A stretch of 64,000 bases of DNA from Myroides sp. JBRI-B21084 (GCF_030545015.1 NZ_CP120653.1:2356001-2420000); one strand, 5' to 3'. Shown: positions 53,554-63,772, counted from the first letter of the stretch. Notes: generated from the letters alone by a model not told the origin. Translations and numbers: made by a program.

Positions 53554-54847
53554 GCATTTAATAAAACACACATTGGAAATTTTAATAATTTTTGTTTTAA
53601 TACTTTTAAACGGCGTTTTTTCAATGTCGGAAATGGCATTAGTTTCCTCCCGAAAAAATAGGTTAGAACTTGCTGCAAAAAAGGGTAGTAGCAGTGCAAA
53701 AGCTGCATTAAAATTGGTCGATGAACCTAATAATTTTCTGTCAACCGTACAAATAGGTATTACCCTAATAGGTATTTTAACAGGTATTTATTCGGGCGAT
53801 AAAATCACAACCGATTTACAAGCTACAATAGCAAAAATACCAACGTTACAACCTTATGCAGCATCGTTAAGTGTTGGTGTAGTTTTGGTGTTATTAACAT
53901 TTTTCACCTTAATTTTAGGAGAATTAGTACCCAAACGCTTAGGATTAAATTATCCGGAAACTATATCAAAAATGGTAGCAATACCAATGACTTTTATATC
54001 AAAAATTGCAGCTCCGTTTGTTTGGTTGCTTACAAAATCGTCTGATTTACTTCTAAAAATTCTGAATATAAAACCCACTGCCGACGGTAAAGTTACCGAA
54101 GAAGAAATTAGGTCGATTATTAAAGAAAGCACAGAAGTAGGCGAAGTACAAGAAATAGAACAAGACATTGTAGAACGTGTTTTTAATATTGGCGATTTAA
54201 AAGTAAATGCGTTAATGACCCACAGAAAATCGGTAGTTTATTTAAATTGTGAAGACACTTTACAAGAATTAAAAGATAAAGTAATTGATGAATTGCATTC
54301 TTTTTACCCCGTTTGCGAAGGTGGTTTAGACGAAGTTATTGGGGTTGTATCGTTAAAAGATTTGTTCTTGTTGTTCGAAAAAAATAATGTTGATTTAAAA
54401 TCAATACTTAAAGAACCAACTTTTTTTATAGAACATACTTCGGCCTATAAAGCCTTAGAACAATTTAAAGCTTCAAAAAATCATTACGCATTAGTTTCCG
54501 ATGAATACGGCGTAATTCAAGGTGTAATTACGTTGAATGATATTTTAGAATCGTTAGTAGGCGATGCTTCTGAATTTTACGACGAAGAATTTAAGTTAGA
54601 AGAAATTGAAGAAGGTAAATGGATTGTTGATGGATTTTATCCATTACACGATTTGCTATCGTATTTTGAATTAGACGAATTAATGCCCGATTACGATGTA
54701 ACAACTGTTAGCGGTTTGGTAATGAAAGAATTATCGTACATACCAAAAACGGGCGAAAAATTAATATGGAATAAAATGGAGTTTGAAGTATTAGCTTCAA
54801 CCGGAGTAAAAATTGATAAAATAGGTATTACCCTATTAAAAGATTAA
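53552..54847 (+). CDS. CNNM/CBS-domain transporter-like protein (HlyC/CorC family)
   Basis: 431 residues. An N-terminal CNNM membrane domain with about four helices ([43 protein letters not shown]) is followed by two CBS domains (about 200-330) and a C-terminal CorC/HlyC domain (about 345-430; [15 protein letters not shown]). Family members are linked to Mg2+/Co2+ efflux. The start is uncertain: TTG 53552 lies within a hairpin, TTG 53573 is the alternative; the first ATG (53624) would delete the first helix. The gene separates adk from obgE. Confidence 0.88.
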   Translation: MHLIKHTLEILIIFVLILLNGVFSMSEMALVSSRKNRLELAAKKGSSSAKAALKLVDEPNNFLSTVQIGITLIGILTGIYSGDKITTDLQATIAKIPTLQPYAASLSVGVVLVLLTFFTLILGELVPKRLGLNYPETISKMVAIPMTFISKIAAPFVWLLTKSSDLLLKILNIKPTADGKVTEEEIRSIIKESTEVGEVQEIEQDIVERVFNIGDLKVNALMTHRKSVVYLNCEDTLQELKDKVIDELHSFYPVCEGGLDEVIGVVSLKDLFLLFEKNNVDLKSILKEPTFFIEHTSAYKALEQFKASKNHYALVSDEYGVIQGVITLNDILESLVGDASEFYDEEFKLEEIEEGKWIVDGFYPLHDLLSYFELDELMPDYDVTTVSGLVMKELSYIPKTGEKLIWNKMEFEVLASTGVKIDKIGITLLKD

Positions 54848-54851
54848 AATA

Positions 54852-55850
54852 ATGACAGAGGGAAATTTTGTAGATTACGTAAAAATATATGTAGCATCTG
54901 GTAAAGGTGGTAAAGGATCATCACATTTACACCGCGAAAAATTTATTGAAAAAGGTGGACCCGATGGAGGTGATGGTGGTCGTGGTGGTCACGTAATTAT
55001 TCGTGGAAATGAAAGTTTATGGACCTTGCACCATTTGCGTTTTCAACGCCATATAAAAGCCGGTCATGGTGGCGATGGTGGTAGCAGCCGCAGTACGGGT
55101 GCCGATGGTGAAGATAAGTACATTGATGTGCCTTTAGGAACCGTTGTAAAAGATAAAGAAACAGGCGAATTTTTATTTGAAATTACCGAAAACGGTGAAG
55201 AAAAAATATTGGCAAAAGGGGGAAAAGGTGGTTTAGGAAACTGGCACTTTCGCTCGTCAACAAACCAAACACCACGATATGCACAACCAGGTATCCCTGG
55301 TGAAGAGCTTGATATTATTTTAGAATTAAAAGTTTTAGCCGATGTTGGTTTGGTGGGCTTTCCAAATGCTGGTAAATCAACTTTATTGTCGGTACTTACC
55401 TCAGCAAAACCAAAAATTGGCGACTACCCGTTTACTACCCTAAAACCAAACTTAGGAATTGTTGAATACCGTGAATTTAAATCGTTTGTAATTGCCGATA
55501 TTCCTGGTATTATTGAAGGTGCAGCAGAAGGTAAAGGCTTAGGTCATTATTTTTTACGCCATATTGAACGAAATTCTACGTTGCTGTTTTTAATACCTGC
55601 GGATGCCGACGATATTAAAAAAGAATACGATATTTTGTTAGATGAGCTACGCCGTTATAACCCAGAAATGTTAGATAAAGATCGTTTAATTGCCATTTCA
55701 AAATGTGATATGTTGGACGACGAATTAAAGGCAGAATTAAAAGAACAACTTGATAAAGAATTTAATGGATTGCCTTATTTGTTTATTTCATCTGTTGCCC
55801 AACAAGGGTTAGTTGAATTAAAAGATAAATTATGGCAAATGCTTAATTAA
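54852..55850 (+). CDS. obgE: GTPase ObgE/CgtA
   Basis: 332 residues. The Gly-rich Obg domain (about 1-160; [32 protein letters not shown]) is followed by the GTPase domain with G1 [10 protein letters not shown]2 YPFTT, G3 DIPGIIEGA and G4-like SKCD. The optional C-terminal domain is absent. It acts in late 50S ribosome maturation and stress signalling. 4 nt after the CNNM gene; ends at a terminator. Confidence 0.96.
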   Translation: MTEGNFVDYVKIYVASGKGGKGSSHLHREKFIEKGGPDGGDGGRGGHVIIRGNESLWTLHHLRFQRHIKAGHGGDGGSSRSTGADGEDKYIDVPLGTVVKDKETGEFLFEITENGEEKILAKGGKGGLGNWHFRSSTNQTPRYAQPGIPGEELDIILELKVLADVGLVGFPNAGKSTLLSVLTSAKPKIGDYPFTTLKPNLGIVEYREFKSFVIADIPGIIEGAAEGKGLGHYFLRHIERNSTLLFLIPADADDIKKEYDILLDELRRYNPEMLDKDRLIAISKCDMLDDELKAELKEQLDKEFNGLPYLFISSVAQQGLVELKDKLWQMLN

Positions 55851-55854
55851 AAAT

Positions 55855-55882
55855 AAAAAAATCATCTTCGGATGATTTTTTT
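55855..55882 (+). terminator. intrinsic terminator of obgE
   Basis: 12-bp stem (seven A plus TCATC / GATGA plus seven T) closed as C-UUCG-G. Confidence 0.85.
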
Positions 55883-55906
55883 ATTTATATTCGTTGCAAA
55901 ACATAA

Positions 55907-56563
55907 ATTGTAAAAAAAATACTGCTTATCCTGCTGTTTTCGTGTGGCTTACAAGCGCAAGAAACGTTCCCTAAAAACCGTTTAACGGTTGGCTTAATCA
56001 ATCAAATAGCAATAGCACCAAGGTACAATATAGGCTATTTTCGCGATATTACCGAAAAAATTTCTGCTGGTGTAACTTTTGGTTATGGTAATTATAATAT
56101 AATGTATGTACAACCAGCTGAGAATACAGAAAATTACAAGTTGTTTGAAATACGCCCCGAAATTATGTTCTTTCATAGAACTACAAAAAAATCGCCGCAT
56201 TATGTTTCTGCCGAGTTTTTTTACATCAATCATACCGACCGTTTTTCTAAAAGTTATTATTATAAAAACAATAAAGATGTGTTTTTTGATCAAGCCAATT
56301 ACCAACGCACAAAAATGGGTTTAAATATTAATTACGGCATTGTAGTTTCGTTTAACAAAAATAAACGTTTTGGTATGATACCAGAAATGGGACTTGGTTA
56401 TAAAATTCGAAATGTAAAATTTTCAAATATTATAAATGAAAAAGTAAGCGAAAGTGAAAGCGAAGGTTGTTTTCCATATTCAAACGAAAGTATGTATCAT
56501 GAATTGGGAACAATAAAAAATATTCATTTTAATTTTAATTGGCGTTTATACTACAAATTTTAA
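55907..56563 (+). CDS. beta-barrel-like secreted protein without canonical start codon
   Basis: The frame is open from 55907 (after TAA at 55904) to the stop at 56563, 218 residues. It begins IVKKILLILLFSCGLQAQETF, an obvious signal peptide. The first codons are ATT GTA AAA AAA, so no ATG, GTG or TTG is in place. The first ATG (56102) would remove the signal peptide and first strands. The mature part has alternating strands (LTVGLINQIAIAPRYNIGYF, ISAGVTFGYGNY, FNWRLYYKF) like small outer-membrane barrels. Options: ATT start, an indel in the A8 tract that inactivates the gene, or a sequencing error. Confidence 0.6.
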   Translation: MVKKILLILLFSCGLQAQETFPKNRLTVGLINQIAIAPRYNIGYFRDITEKISAGVTFGYGNYNIMYVQPAENTENYKLFEIRPEIMFFHRTTKKSPHYVSAEFFYINHTDRFSKSYYYKNNKDVFFDQANYQRTKMGLNINYGIVVSFNKNKRFGMIPEMGLGYKIRNVKFSNIINEKVSESESEGCFPYSNESMYHELGTIKNIHFNFNWRLYYKF

Positions 56564-56564
56564 T

Positions 56565-56588
56565 AAATCATCTTCTGATGATTTTTTT
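56565..56588 (+). terminator. intrinsic terminator
   Basis: AAATCATC / GATGATTT with TTCT loop and T run. It nearly repeats the obgE terminator, suggesting duplication of the two flanks. Confidence 0.75.
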
Positions 56589-56650
56589 ATTTATTATAAT
56601 TTTCAGGTTATTTTATTATCTTCGCATTCAGATAATAAATCAACAAAATA

Positions 56651-58807
56651 ATGAAAAAATTAAGCTTATTTCTTTCTTTGTTTATGCTTGCTATGCCTTT
56701 GGGTATGTTTGCAAACGAAGGAATGTGGTTTTTAATGTTCATTGAGCGTTTAAACTATCGCGATATGCAAAAAATGGGGTTACAGTTAACTCCTGAAGAA
56801 ATCTACAGCATCAATAACCATTCGTTAAAAGATGCTATTGTACAGTTTGATGGTGGATGTACAGCCGAAATTATTTCTGATCAAGGTTTAGTATTAACAA
56901 ATCACCACTGTGGGTACGATAAAATTGCAGAACTTTCAACTCCGCAAGACGATATCTTAACCAACGGTTTTTGGGCTAGAACTAAAGCCGAAGAGCGTAA
57001 ACCAAAAGATATTTCGGTGCGTTTCTTTGTTCGTATGGACGATGTTTCAAAACGAATTTTAGGTGTTGTGAACAAAAACATGACCGAAGCTGAACGCGAA
57101 AAGGCAATCAATAAAGAAATTGCAAAAATTGAAAAAGAAAACAGTGAAGGTGGAAAATACACCGTATCAGTTCGTTCGTTCTTTCAAGGAAACGAATATT
57201 ACTACTTTGTTTATCAAGATTATACCGATGTGCGTTTAGTAGGTACACCACCTGCAGCAATTGGTAAATTTGGTGGCGATACAGATAACTGGGAATGGCC
57301 ACGCCACACAGCTGATTTTTCAATGTTTCGTGTTTATGGCGATGCTAACGGAAATCCAGCAGAGTATTCGCCAAACAACGTGCCTTTAAAGCCTAAACAC
57401 TTTTTACCTATCAATATTCAAGGGTTAAAAGAAGGTGATTTTTCAATGATTTTGGGTTACCCTGGTAGAACAAATCGTTGGATGCCAGCTGAAGGAATTC
57501 AACAAAATGTATCATACTCTTACCCAGCATGGGTAGAAGGTTCGCGTTTAGGTTTAGACGTTATGAAAAAATACATGGATAAAAGCGATGAGGTTCGTTT
57601 AGCTTATGCAGGTAAATACGCTGGTGTTGCAAATTATTGGAAAAATCGTCAAGGAATGATTGATGCTTTAACTGCACAAAAAACAGCACAAACAAAGCGT
57701 AAAAACGAAGCGAAATTTAATAAATGGGCTAATAAAAAAGTAAATAAAGAAGAGTACGGAAATGTAATTGCAGATATTAACGCTTATTATGCAGCTACAA
57801 ACGAAAAATCGCGTCACGATAATTATTTAATTTCAATTTTACGTACATCAAATTTAGCGGCTATGCCCTATAGTTTTGGTGCGGCTTTAATACAATACGC
57901 AAACGCAAACGAAGCAAAACGTGCTGAAATGCGTCCAAGATTAGAAGAAGCAATTAACGATGCATATAAAGAATTTCATGGACCGCTAGAAGCTGAAATG
58001 TTAGCAAGTCAATTACACTTATACGCAACAAAATCACAAGGCTATGCAATTGCACCTTATGTTAAAGAATTAGGCGAAAAAACAAATTACGACTACACTA
58101 AATTAGTAAACAAAGCATTTGCAGGAAGTGTGTTTTCATCGAAAGATTTAATGATGAAGTTTTTAAATCACCCAGAAAAAGAAATGATTGAAAACGATGA
58201 ATTGTTTAAAATTTCGGCTGATTTATTAGGAAAATACCGCGAACAACCAGCTAATTTAGCTCCGTTAAAAGAAAAATACGATGTAGCTTTCCGCAAGTTA
58301 GTAGCAGGTTTACGCCAAGCAAATCCTAAGACAAAATATTATCCAGATGCAAACTCAACTTTGCGTTTAACGTACGGAAAAGTAATCGATTTACCTCGTC
58401 GCGCAGACCGCCCTAACGATGCAACTAAAAACTGGTACACAACTTTAAAAGGTACTATTGCAAAGCATAAAGAAGGTGATGAAGAGTTTGATAACCCACA
58501 ACGTTTAATTGATTTATACAACGCAAAAGATTACGGACATTATGCCGATAAAGACGGATCGTTACACGTAAACTTTTTAACCGATCACGATATTACAGGT
58601 GGTAATTCAGGTTCGCCAGTATTAAACGGCAAAGGAGAATTAATTGGTTTAGCTTTTGACGGAAATATTGAAGCAATGGCTGGTGATGTAATTTTTGATC
58701 CTAAATTACAACGTACCATTAATGTTGATGCCCGTTATATTTTGTTTATTATTGATAAATATGCAGGTGCAACTAACTTAATCAACGAAATGAAGATTAT
58801 TAAATAA
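56651..58807 (+). CDS. dpp7: S46 family dipeptidyl-peptidase, DPP7-type
   Basis: 718 residues with a signal peptide (MKKLSLFLSLFMLAMPLGMFA); periplasmic. The catalytic His is in TNHHCGYDKI (about residue 86) and catalytic Ser in GGNSGSPVLN (about 650). The S1 position that separates DPP11 (Arg) from DPP7 (Gly) reads LAFDGNIEAMAGD, so Gly, predicting hydrophobic rather than acidic P1 preference. It releases N-terminal dipeptides from imported oligopeptides. A TATCTTCG box (one mismatch to TAnnTTTG) lies upstream at 56617-56624. Confidence 0.93.
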   Translation: MKKLSLFLSLFMLAMPLGMFANEGMWFLMFIERLNYRDMQKMGLQLTPEEIYSINNHSLKDAIVQFDGGCTAEIISDQGLVLTNHHCGYDKIAELSTPQDDILTNGFWARTKAEERKPKDISVRFFVRMDDVSKRILGVVNKNMTEAEREKAINKEIAKIEKENSEGGKYTVSVRSFFQGNEYYYFVYQDYTDVRLVGTPPAAIGKFGGDTDNWEWPRHTADFSMFRVYGDANGNPAEYSPNNVPLKPKHFLPINIQGLKEGDFSMILGYPGRTNRWMPAEGIQQNVSYSYPAWVEGSRLGLDVMKKYMDKSDEVRLAYAGKYAGVANYWKNRQGMIDALTAQKTAQTKRKNEAKFNKWANKKVNKEEYGNVIADINAYYAATNEKSRHDNYLISILRTSNLAAMPYSFGAALIQYANANEAKRAEMRPRLEEAINDAYKEFHGPLEAEMLASQLHLYATKSQGYAIAPYVKELGEKTNYDYTKLVNKAFAGSVFSSKDLMMKFLNHPEKEMIENDELFKISADLLGKYREQPANLAPLKEKYDVAFRKLVAGLRQANPKTKYYPDANSTLRLTYGKVIDLPRRADRPNDATKNWYTTLKGTIAKHKEGDEEFDNPQRLIDLYNAKDYGHYADKDGSLHVNFLTDHDITGGNSGSPVLNGKGELIGLAFDGNIEAMAGDVIFDPKLQRTINVDARYILFIIDKYAGATNLINEMKIIK

Positions 58808-58833
58808 TAAATAATCTTTTAAATGTTTTAAGG

Positions 58834-58864
58834 AAAAAAGCTTCTCATATGAGAAGCTTTTTTT
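58834..58864. terminator. palindromic bidirectional terminator
   Basis: Perfect 15+15 palindrome AAAAAAGCTTCTCAT / ATGAGAAGCTTTTTT after the S46 gene. Confidence 0.85.
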
Positions 58865-58871
58865 ATGTTTG
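58864..58871 (+). promoter_or_regulatory. candidate -7 box of the 58887 lipoprotein gene
   Basis: TATGTTTG (TAnnTTTG) begins at the end of the preceding terminator, 15 nt from the ATG. Confidence 0.4.
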
Positions 58872-58886
58872 TAAAAACTTTAAAAT

Positions 58887-59687
58887 ATGAAAAAAATTAT
58901 AACTGTCTTTGTATCAATCATTACATTAGTTTCTTGTAACAGCAATGATGATCAAGTTAACCCTATTGATAATGTTTCTAAGAAATTAAAAAGCATAAAA
59001 ACATCTACCTCAGGTAGGACATATGAGTACGGAGAAAATAATTTTATTAATAGAGAAAATTTTTATTATGGAAATGATGGTATTGTAGGTACATTAGACT
59101 ATGTGTATAATTCTAAAAACCAAATAACAGAAGTAAATCAACAAAATAAAAACAAACAAGTTGATGGAACATTTAGAAATTTTGTTAGAACTGTGACTTA
59201 TAAATATGATAATAATGGTTTAATTAGTTCATCATCTCAATATTACAAATACCAGGATGAAACTGATTGTACAAGAATAGAAACAGCTTATGAATATAGT
59301 AATAGTACTTTAGTAAAAAAGCTAGAAGAAACTACTGATGTTTATGATAATGTTTCTATGGTTCATACTTTTTATACCTATGAAAACAATAGATTAGAGT
59401 CAACTGAGACTAAAATTTTTGAGAACGGTGCATATATTCCAGGTTCGGTAATTGTAAATTTAAAGTATGACTCTAGTATAAATCCAGAATATAAACTGTT
59501 TCCTGAAAATTTCTTAAAGATAAATCCTTTAATTAATGCAAACAACATTATTTCATATTTAGATAACAATAACCCTAATGCAAGTTATGATGCTATAATT
59601 ACTTATGATAAAGATAATTTTCCTGAAAAAATATTGAGAAACTATGGAAGTGGATCTAAATTTGAATATTTATATGAATATGAGTAA
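58887..59687 (+). CDS. lipoprotein with YD/RHS-like repeats, unknown function
   Basis: 266 residues, lipobox LVSC (Cys about 17) with NSNDD following. The body has recurring short strands of the type Y(E/K)Y(D/G)(N/E)N.(I/L) (for example TYEYGENNF, TYKYDNNGL, AYEYSNSTL, FYTYENNRL, ITYDKDNFP), as in single-copy RHS-like lipoproteins of Bacteroidota. Low GC and Asn/Tyr-rich. No enzymatic motif. Confidence 0.65.
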   Translation: MKKIITVFVSIITLVSCNSNDDQVNPIDNVSKKLKSIKTSTSGRTYEYGENNFINRENFYYGNDGIVGTLDYVYNSKNQITEVNQQNKNKQVDGTFRNFVRTVTYKYDNNGLISSSSQYYKYQDETDCTRIETAYEYSNSTLVKKLEETTDVYDNVSMVHTFYTYENNRLESTETKIFENGAYIPGSVIVNLKYDSSINPEYKLFPENFLKINPLINANNIISYLDNNNPNASYDAIITYDKDNFPEKILRNYGSGSKFEYLYEYE

Positions 59688-59711
59688 TCTGATTTTCATA
59701 ACAATAAAAAA

Positions 59712-59742
59712 TCCAAGAGCAATTGTTCTTGGACTTTTTTTT
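59712..59742 (+). terminator. intrinsic terminator
   Basis: TCCAAGAGC / (G-U)TCTTGGA stem of about 9 bp with an AATT loop, then T8. Confidence 0.8.
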
Positions 59743-59887
59743 AGCCGAACGTGATTCAATTTTTCATTAAAAAGTTAATACAAGTAAGCATACTCCAATC
59801 TAAATTCTTTCGCTAAAAAAATAATTAAGTGTATAACATTCTACATTAAAAATCAGTACTTTTATTTCAATATATAATCAAAAAATA

Positions 59888-60874
59888 ATGAAAAAAAATT
59901 GGTGGGTTTTATTTGTAATTTTAATGGTTTCGTGTACAACTAAAACAGAACCACTTAATACAACGTTTTACTTTTGGCGCACAAATTTTAAACTTTCAGC
60001 TACCGAAAAAGACTATTTAACTCATTTAAAAGTTCGTAAATTATACGTGCGTTATTTTGACATTGGCTTACAAAACGGACAAGCAATTCCTGTGGCGCCA
60101 ATTGTTTTTAACGATTCGCCAAAAAAGTATAATATTGTACCGGTAATTTACATTAAAAACGAAGTTTTTTTACAACCGAATCAAACCGATAGTTTGCCTA
60201 ACAAAGTATATAAATACATTCAGCAAATCAATCAATCGGCAGCTATAAACGTTGAAGAAATTCAGTTTGATTGCGATTGGAGTTTGCAATCAAAACAAAA
60301 CTATTTTAAGTTTCTAGAAGATTTTAAAAAATTACACAGCAATTTATCGGCAACCATTCGTTTGCATCAAGTAAAATATCCCCAAAAAACAGGTATTCCA
60401 CCAGTAAACAAAGGCGTGTTAATGTATTATAATATGGGCGTTATTGGTGCCGATGATGAAAACTCTATCTACAACAAAAAAATCGCCGAAAAGTACATAG
60501 CATCTTTACAAAATTATTCGTTACCTTTAAATATAGCTTTGCCAATTTTTAGTTGGGGGGTGCATGTGCGTAATAATCAGGTAGCCAATTTAATAGGTGG
60601 TTTAAAAGAGACCGATTTTAAAGGATACCCACTTAAAAAAATTAAAGAAAATAGATTTATTGTTACAAGTGATGTGGTTTTTAATGACAGATATTTAGCA
60701 AAAAACGATGAAATTAAATTAGAGTTTGTTACCAAAAAACAGCTTGGTGAAATGATGCGCGATTTAAAAAAATACAGCAAACAAAAACCCAACGAAATTA
60801 TATATTACGATTTAAACGAAAAAAATTTAAAAACTTATGAAAAGCAAAATTTTAAAGCTATTAGCAGCTGGTAG
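59888..60874 (+). CDS. lipoprotein of unknown function, first of an overlapping pair
   Basis: 328 residues, lipobox MVSC (Cys about 16). It reads like a TIM-barrel-type protein: TFYFWRTNFKL, KVRKLYVRYFDIG, VEEIQFDCDWS, LMYYNMGVIGADD and IALPIFSWGVHV give strands ending in acidic or aromatic residues, reminiscent of glycosidase or deacetylase folds, but I cannot name a family. Its last 38 nt overlap the next gene in another frame. Confidence 0.65.
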   Translation: MKKNWWVLFVILMVSCTTKTEPLNTTFYFWRTNFKLSATEKDYLTHLKVRKLYVRYFDIGLQNGQAIPVAPIVFNDSPKKYNIVPVIYIKNEVFLQPNQTDSLPNKVYKYIQQINQSAAINVEEIQFDCDWSLQSKQNYFKFLEDFKKLHSNLSATIRLHQVKYPQKTGIPPVNKGVLMYYNMGVIGADDENSIYNKKIAEKYIASLQNYSLPLNIALPIFSWGVHVRNNQVANLIGGLKETDFKGYPLKKIKENRFIVTSDVVFNDRYLAKNDEIKLEFVTKKQLGEMMRDLKKYSKQKPNEIIYYDLNEKNLKTYEKQNFKAISSW

Positions 60875-63170
60875 TATGGCCGCTGTATTTGGCTACGGCG
60901 TTTACGTTTATGCGTGTGCTGGAGGTGAGTGGGGATCTAGCTTTGCTTCTTTATTTTCGCCCGAAATCACGGTGAATAATAAAGAATATGAACCGTTTTT
61001 TTACGATGATTATACCATTTTTTACAACGGATACAGTATTCAAAACTCAACCGAATTGTTTAAACAAGAAAATATAACTGCTTGGACAAGCTATTTGCGC
61101 AAATACACACCTGAAACTGTTGAATATTTTTTATACGATGATAAAATTAACGATGCCTTAAAAAGTATTAGTAAAGCAAAAAATCCTGAAGCTGAGTTTA
61201 AAAAATATCCTTTTAAATTTAGTTTAGATACAAACGATGAAAAAACTGCAAAATTTGTTTTATTCATTTTAATGGCTCGTGGTATTGAAACATATTCTAA
61301 CCAAACGTACGACTATTGGGATTACGATAATAGAAAACAGCTAAATACCGATACTGATTTGTTGTCGAAAATCGAAAATATTTATAAAAAGGATATTGTT
61401 CAAAACGATGAATTTCTAAAAAATCGTATTTGGTTTCAACTTATTCGTTCAAAATTTTATTCAAACGATCGCAGTTCTGTAATTGCTTATTTCAACACAA
61501 CAAATCAAAATCAACCTAAAAACAACTTGTATTACCAAGCATTAAATTATGTAGGTGGTGCATATAAAAGTTTAAAAAACTACGAAAAAGCTAACGCTAC
61601 TTTTGCACAGGTTTTTAGCCAATGCAAACCTTTAATGGCATCGGCTTTGTTTGATTATAAACCTTTAGATGCTGCTGCTTTTAAAGCATTGCTGCAACAA
61701 ACAACTACTCAAAATACCAAAGAAGTTTTGTATGCGTTGCAAGGTTATTACACCAATCAATTCAGTGCTATGCAAGAGTTGTATAAATTAAATCCAAACT
61801 CGCCACATATTGATTTTTTACTATCGCGCTGGGTTAATATCAACGAGCAATCAATTAATACTTATAATGCATACGAGCAATTAGATATCGATGTAAAAAA
61901 AATTAAAAAAGAATTAAAAGATAAAATAAACGCATCGGAATTAAAATGGATAAACGATGTTGCTAACGATACAAAAGTGCACAACCCGTACATTTGGAAA
62001 GCAACCGCAGCATATTTTAATACATTAGTTGGCGATTATAATAAGGCAAATGATTTTTTAAAAAATGCACATGAACTGGCGGTAAATAGCAATCAAAAAA
62101 ATCAGGCGCGCGCATTGCGTTTGTTCAATAACTTGTTAAGTGTAAACGAAATGAATGCAGCGACCGAAGGCAAACTAATTCAAGATGTAAACTGGTTGTT
62201 TTATGATGAACCGTTTCCTACGAAAGATTACGTACGCGAAGGTCGAATTGACTATTTACAGAATTTTACAAAAAAATACATTAGCGCGTTGTATAAAAAC
62301 CAGGGCAATGATTTAATGGCCGAATTAACCTATTCTTTAAAAGGTTTTTACAAAAATCAGCAACAAAGTATTGCCATGGAAAAATTACTTTTAAGTAATA
62401 AACGTACCGCTTGGCAAGATCTTTTTGTTGGAATTTATCCGTATAAATTAGCTGATATATATGAAAGTAGAGGGATTTATTTGTTTTATCAAGATAAAAT
62501 AGATGAAGCTATTACCGAGTTTGAAAAGATTACTCCGTTTGAAAGCAAAACTTACAATTGGGAAAAAGAACGCTACGAAACCGAAATGGTTGATTATAAA
62601 ATGATAGAATTGCCAGGTAATCCGTTCAACGGAAAAATTAAAGATTGCAATGATTGTGACCACGCAGCAAAACAATCGGTAAAATATTCACAGCTTAATT
62701 TTCTTTTAAAAATTAAAGAAATGAAAGCAAAAATTGCTACAGGTGAAGATGTTTACAACAATGCACTTTTAGTAGGGAATGCTTTTTATAACGCATCATA
62801 TTATGGTAATGCACGCGCATTTTACTACAACAATATTATAAACGAGTACGGCAACAGTATTAGCAATGAACACAGTAAAATGTTGTACAGTATGGAAAAC
62901 GCAAGAAAATACTACAATTTAGCTAAAAATGCTGCCGAAAATAACGAGCAAAAAGCCAAATTAAGTTATTTGTTAGCTAAAACGCAACGTAACGATTTTT
63001 ATTACACCAAATATTTTTCAACTACAACCTATTGGGGCTATCCCGAAGGGCCTGTAATTCAAAAATGGCAAGGTTTTATCGATTTAAAAAATAATTACAG
63101 CGATACTAAATATTACCAAGATGTTATTGCAGAATGTGGGTATTTTCGTAAATATTTAGGTTTGCAATAG
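60837..63170 (+). CDS. large TPR-like surface or periplasmic protein, unknown function
   Basis: 777 residues. An N-terminal hydrophobic stretch (about 5-27, ending YVYACAGG) is a signal anchor or signal peptide with Cys. The rest is mostly helical with TPR-like repeats (for example NYVGGAYKSLKNYEKANATFAQV, GNAFYNASYYGNARAFYYNN, MLYSMENARKYYNLAKNA). It overlaps the preceding lipoprotein gene by 38 nt, so the two are co-expressed and likely act together. Family not recognised. Confidence 0.65.
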   Translation: MKSKILKLLAAGSMAAVFGYGVYVYACAGGEWGSSFASLFSPEITVNNKEYEPFFYDDYTIFYNGYSIQNSTELFKQENITAWTSYLRKYTPETVEYFLYDDKINDALKSISKAKNPEAEFKKYPFKFSLDTNDEKTAKFVLFILMARGIETYSNQTYDYWDYDNRKQLNTDTDLLSKIENIYKKDIVQNDEFLKNRIWFQLIRSKFYSNDRSSVIAYFNTTNQNQPKNNLYYQALNYVGGAYKSLKNYEKANATFAQVFSQCKPLMASALFDYKPLDAAAFKALLQQTTTQNTKEVLYALQGYYTNQFSAMQELYKLNPNSPHIDFLLSRWVNINEQSINTYNAYEQLDIDVKKIKKELKDKINASELKWINDVANDTKVHNPYIWKATAAYFNTLVGDYNKANDFLKNAHELAVNSNQKNQARALRLFNNLLSVNEMNAATEGKLIQDVNWLFYDEPFPTKDYVREGRIDYLQNFTKKYISALYKNQGNDLMAELTYSLKGFYKNQQQSIAMEKLLLSNKRTAWQDLFVGIYPYKLADIYESRGIYLFYQDKIDEAITEFEKITPFESKTYNWEKERYETEMVDYKMIELPGNPFNGKIKDCNDCDHAAKQSVKYSQLNFLLKIKEMKAKIATGEDVYNNALLVGNAFYNASYYGNARAFYYNNIINEYGNSISNEHSKMLYSMENARKYYNLAKNAAENNEQKAKLSYLLAKTQRNDFYYTKYFSTTTYWGYPEGPVIQKWQGFIDLKNNYSDTKYYQDVIAECGYFRKYLGLQ

Positions 63171-63224
63171 TTTTAGAAAATATAGAATAGATAAAAGAGT
63201 AAAGACGGAGTGTTTTTTATTCTT

Positions 63225-63258
63225 TTGTTTTTTTAATAAAAATAAAAAATTATATTTG
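63225..63258 (+). promoter_or_regulatory. candidate promoter of the DUF805 gene
   Basis: TTG at 63225-63227 and TATATTTG (TAnnTTTG) at 63251-63258, spaced 23 nt, within the reported Flavobacterium range. Confidence 0.5.
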
Positions 63259-63323
63259 TTAAAGATGAGTTAATTAAATCTCACAAAAAAAACAAACTTA
63301 TAAATTTTAAAACAATTAAATGT

Positions 63324-63719
63324 ATGATTGAATGGTACAAAAAAGTAGTTTTTGAAAACTACGCAAATTTTAACGGAAGAGCACGTAGAGCTGAATATTG
63401 GAATTTTGTTTTATGTAATTTTTTAATAGCAATGGTATTTTATTTACCTATAATTTTTTCAATATTAACTATTAGTCAAGGTGAGTTAAGTCCCCTATTT
63501 TATATTTTTTATGGCTTATTTATAGTTTATAATTTAGTTGTTTTAATTCCAACATTAGCAGTAGCCGTGCGTAGGTTACATGATATTGGTAAAAGCGGTT
63601 GGTTTTACTTTGTAGGGTTAATACCAATTGTAGGTTCAATTATATTATTAGTATGGTTGTTTACCGATGGGGAAAGAGGAAGTAATCTATACGGAGATGA
63701 CCCTAAACAAATAAATTAA
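63324..63719 (+). CDS. DUF805 family membrane protein
   Basis: 131 residues, four hydrophobic helices. Family marks: WYKKVVFENYANFNGRARRAEYW at the start, VAVRRLHDIGKSGWFYF in the middle (about 81-97) and DGERGSNLYGDDPK at the end. Function unknown. Monocistronic, with a terminator after it. Confidence 0.9.
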   Translation: MIEWYKKVVFENYANFNGRARRAEYWNFVLCNFLIAMVFYLPIIFSILTISQGELSPLFYIFYGLFIVYNLVVLIPTLAVAVRRLHDIGKSGWFYFVGLIPIVGSIILLVWLFTDGERGSNLYGDDPKQIN

Positions 63720-63726
63720 AAAAATT

Positions 63727-63757
63727 AAAGTCGGTTTTTAAAGCCGACTTTTTTTAT
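63727..63757 (+). terminator. intrinsic terminator
   Basis: AAAGTCGGTTT / AAAGCCGACTTT stem with one G-U pair, then T run. Confidence 0.75.
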
Positions 63758-63772
63758 TCCCCTAAAAAAGTG

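Noticed and set aside
56102..56563. 153-residue protein starting at ATG 56102
   Set aside because: The same frame continues upstream through beta strands and a signal peptide, so this ATG is internal.
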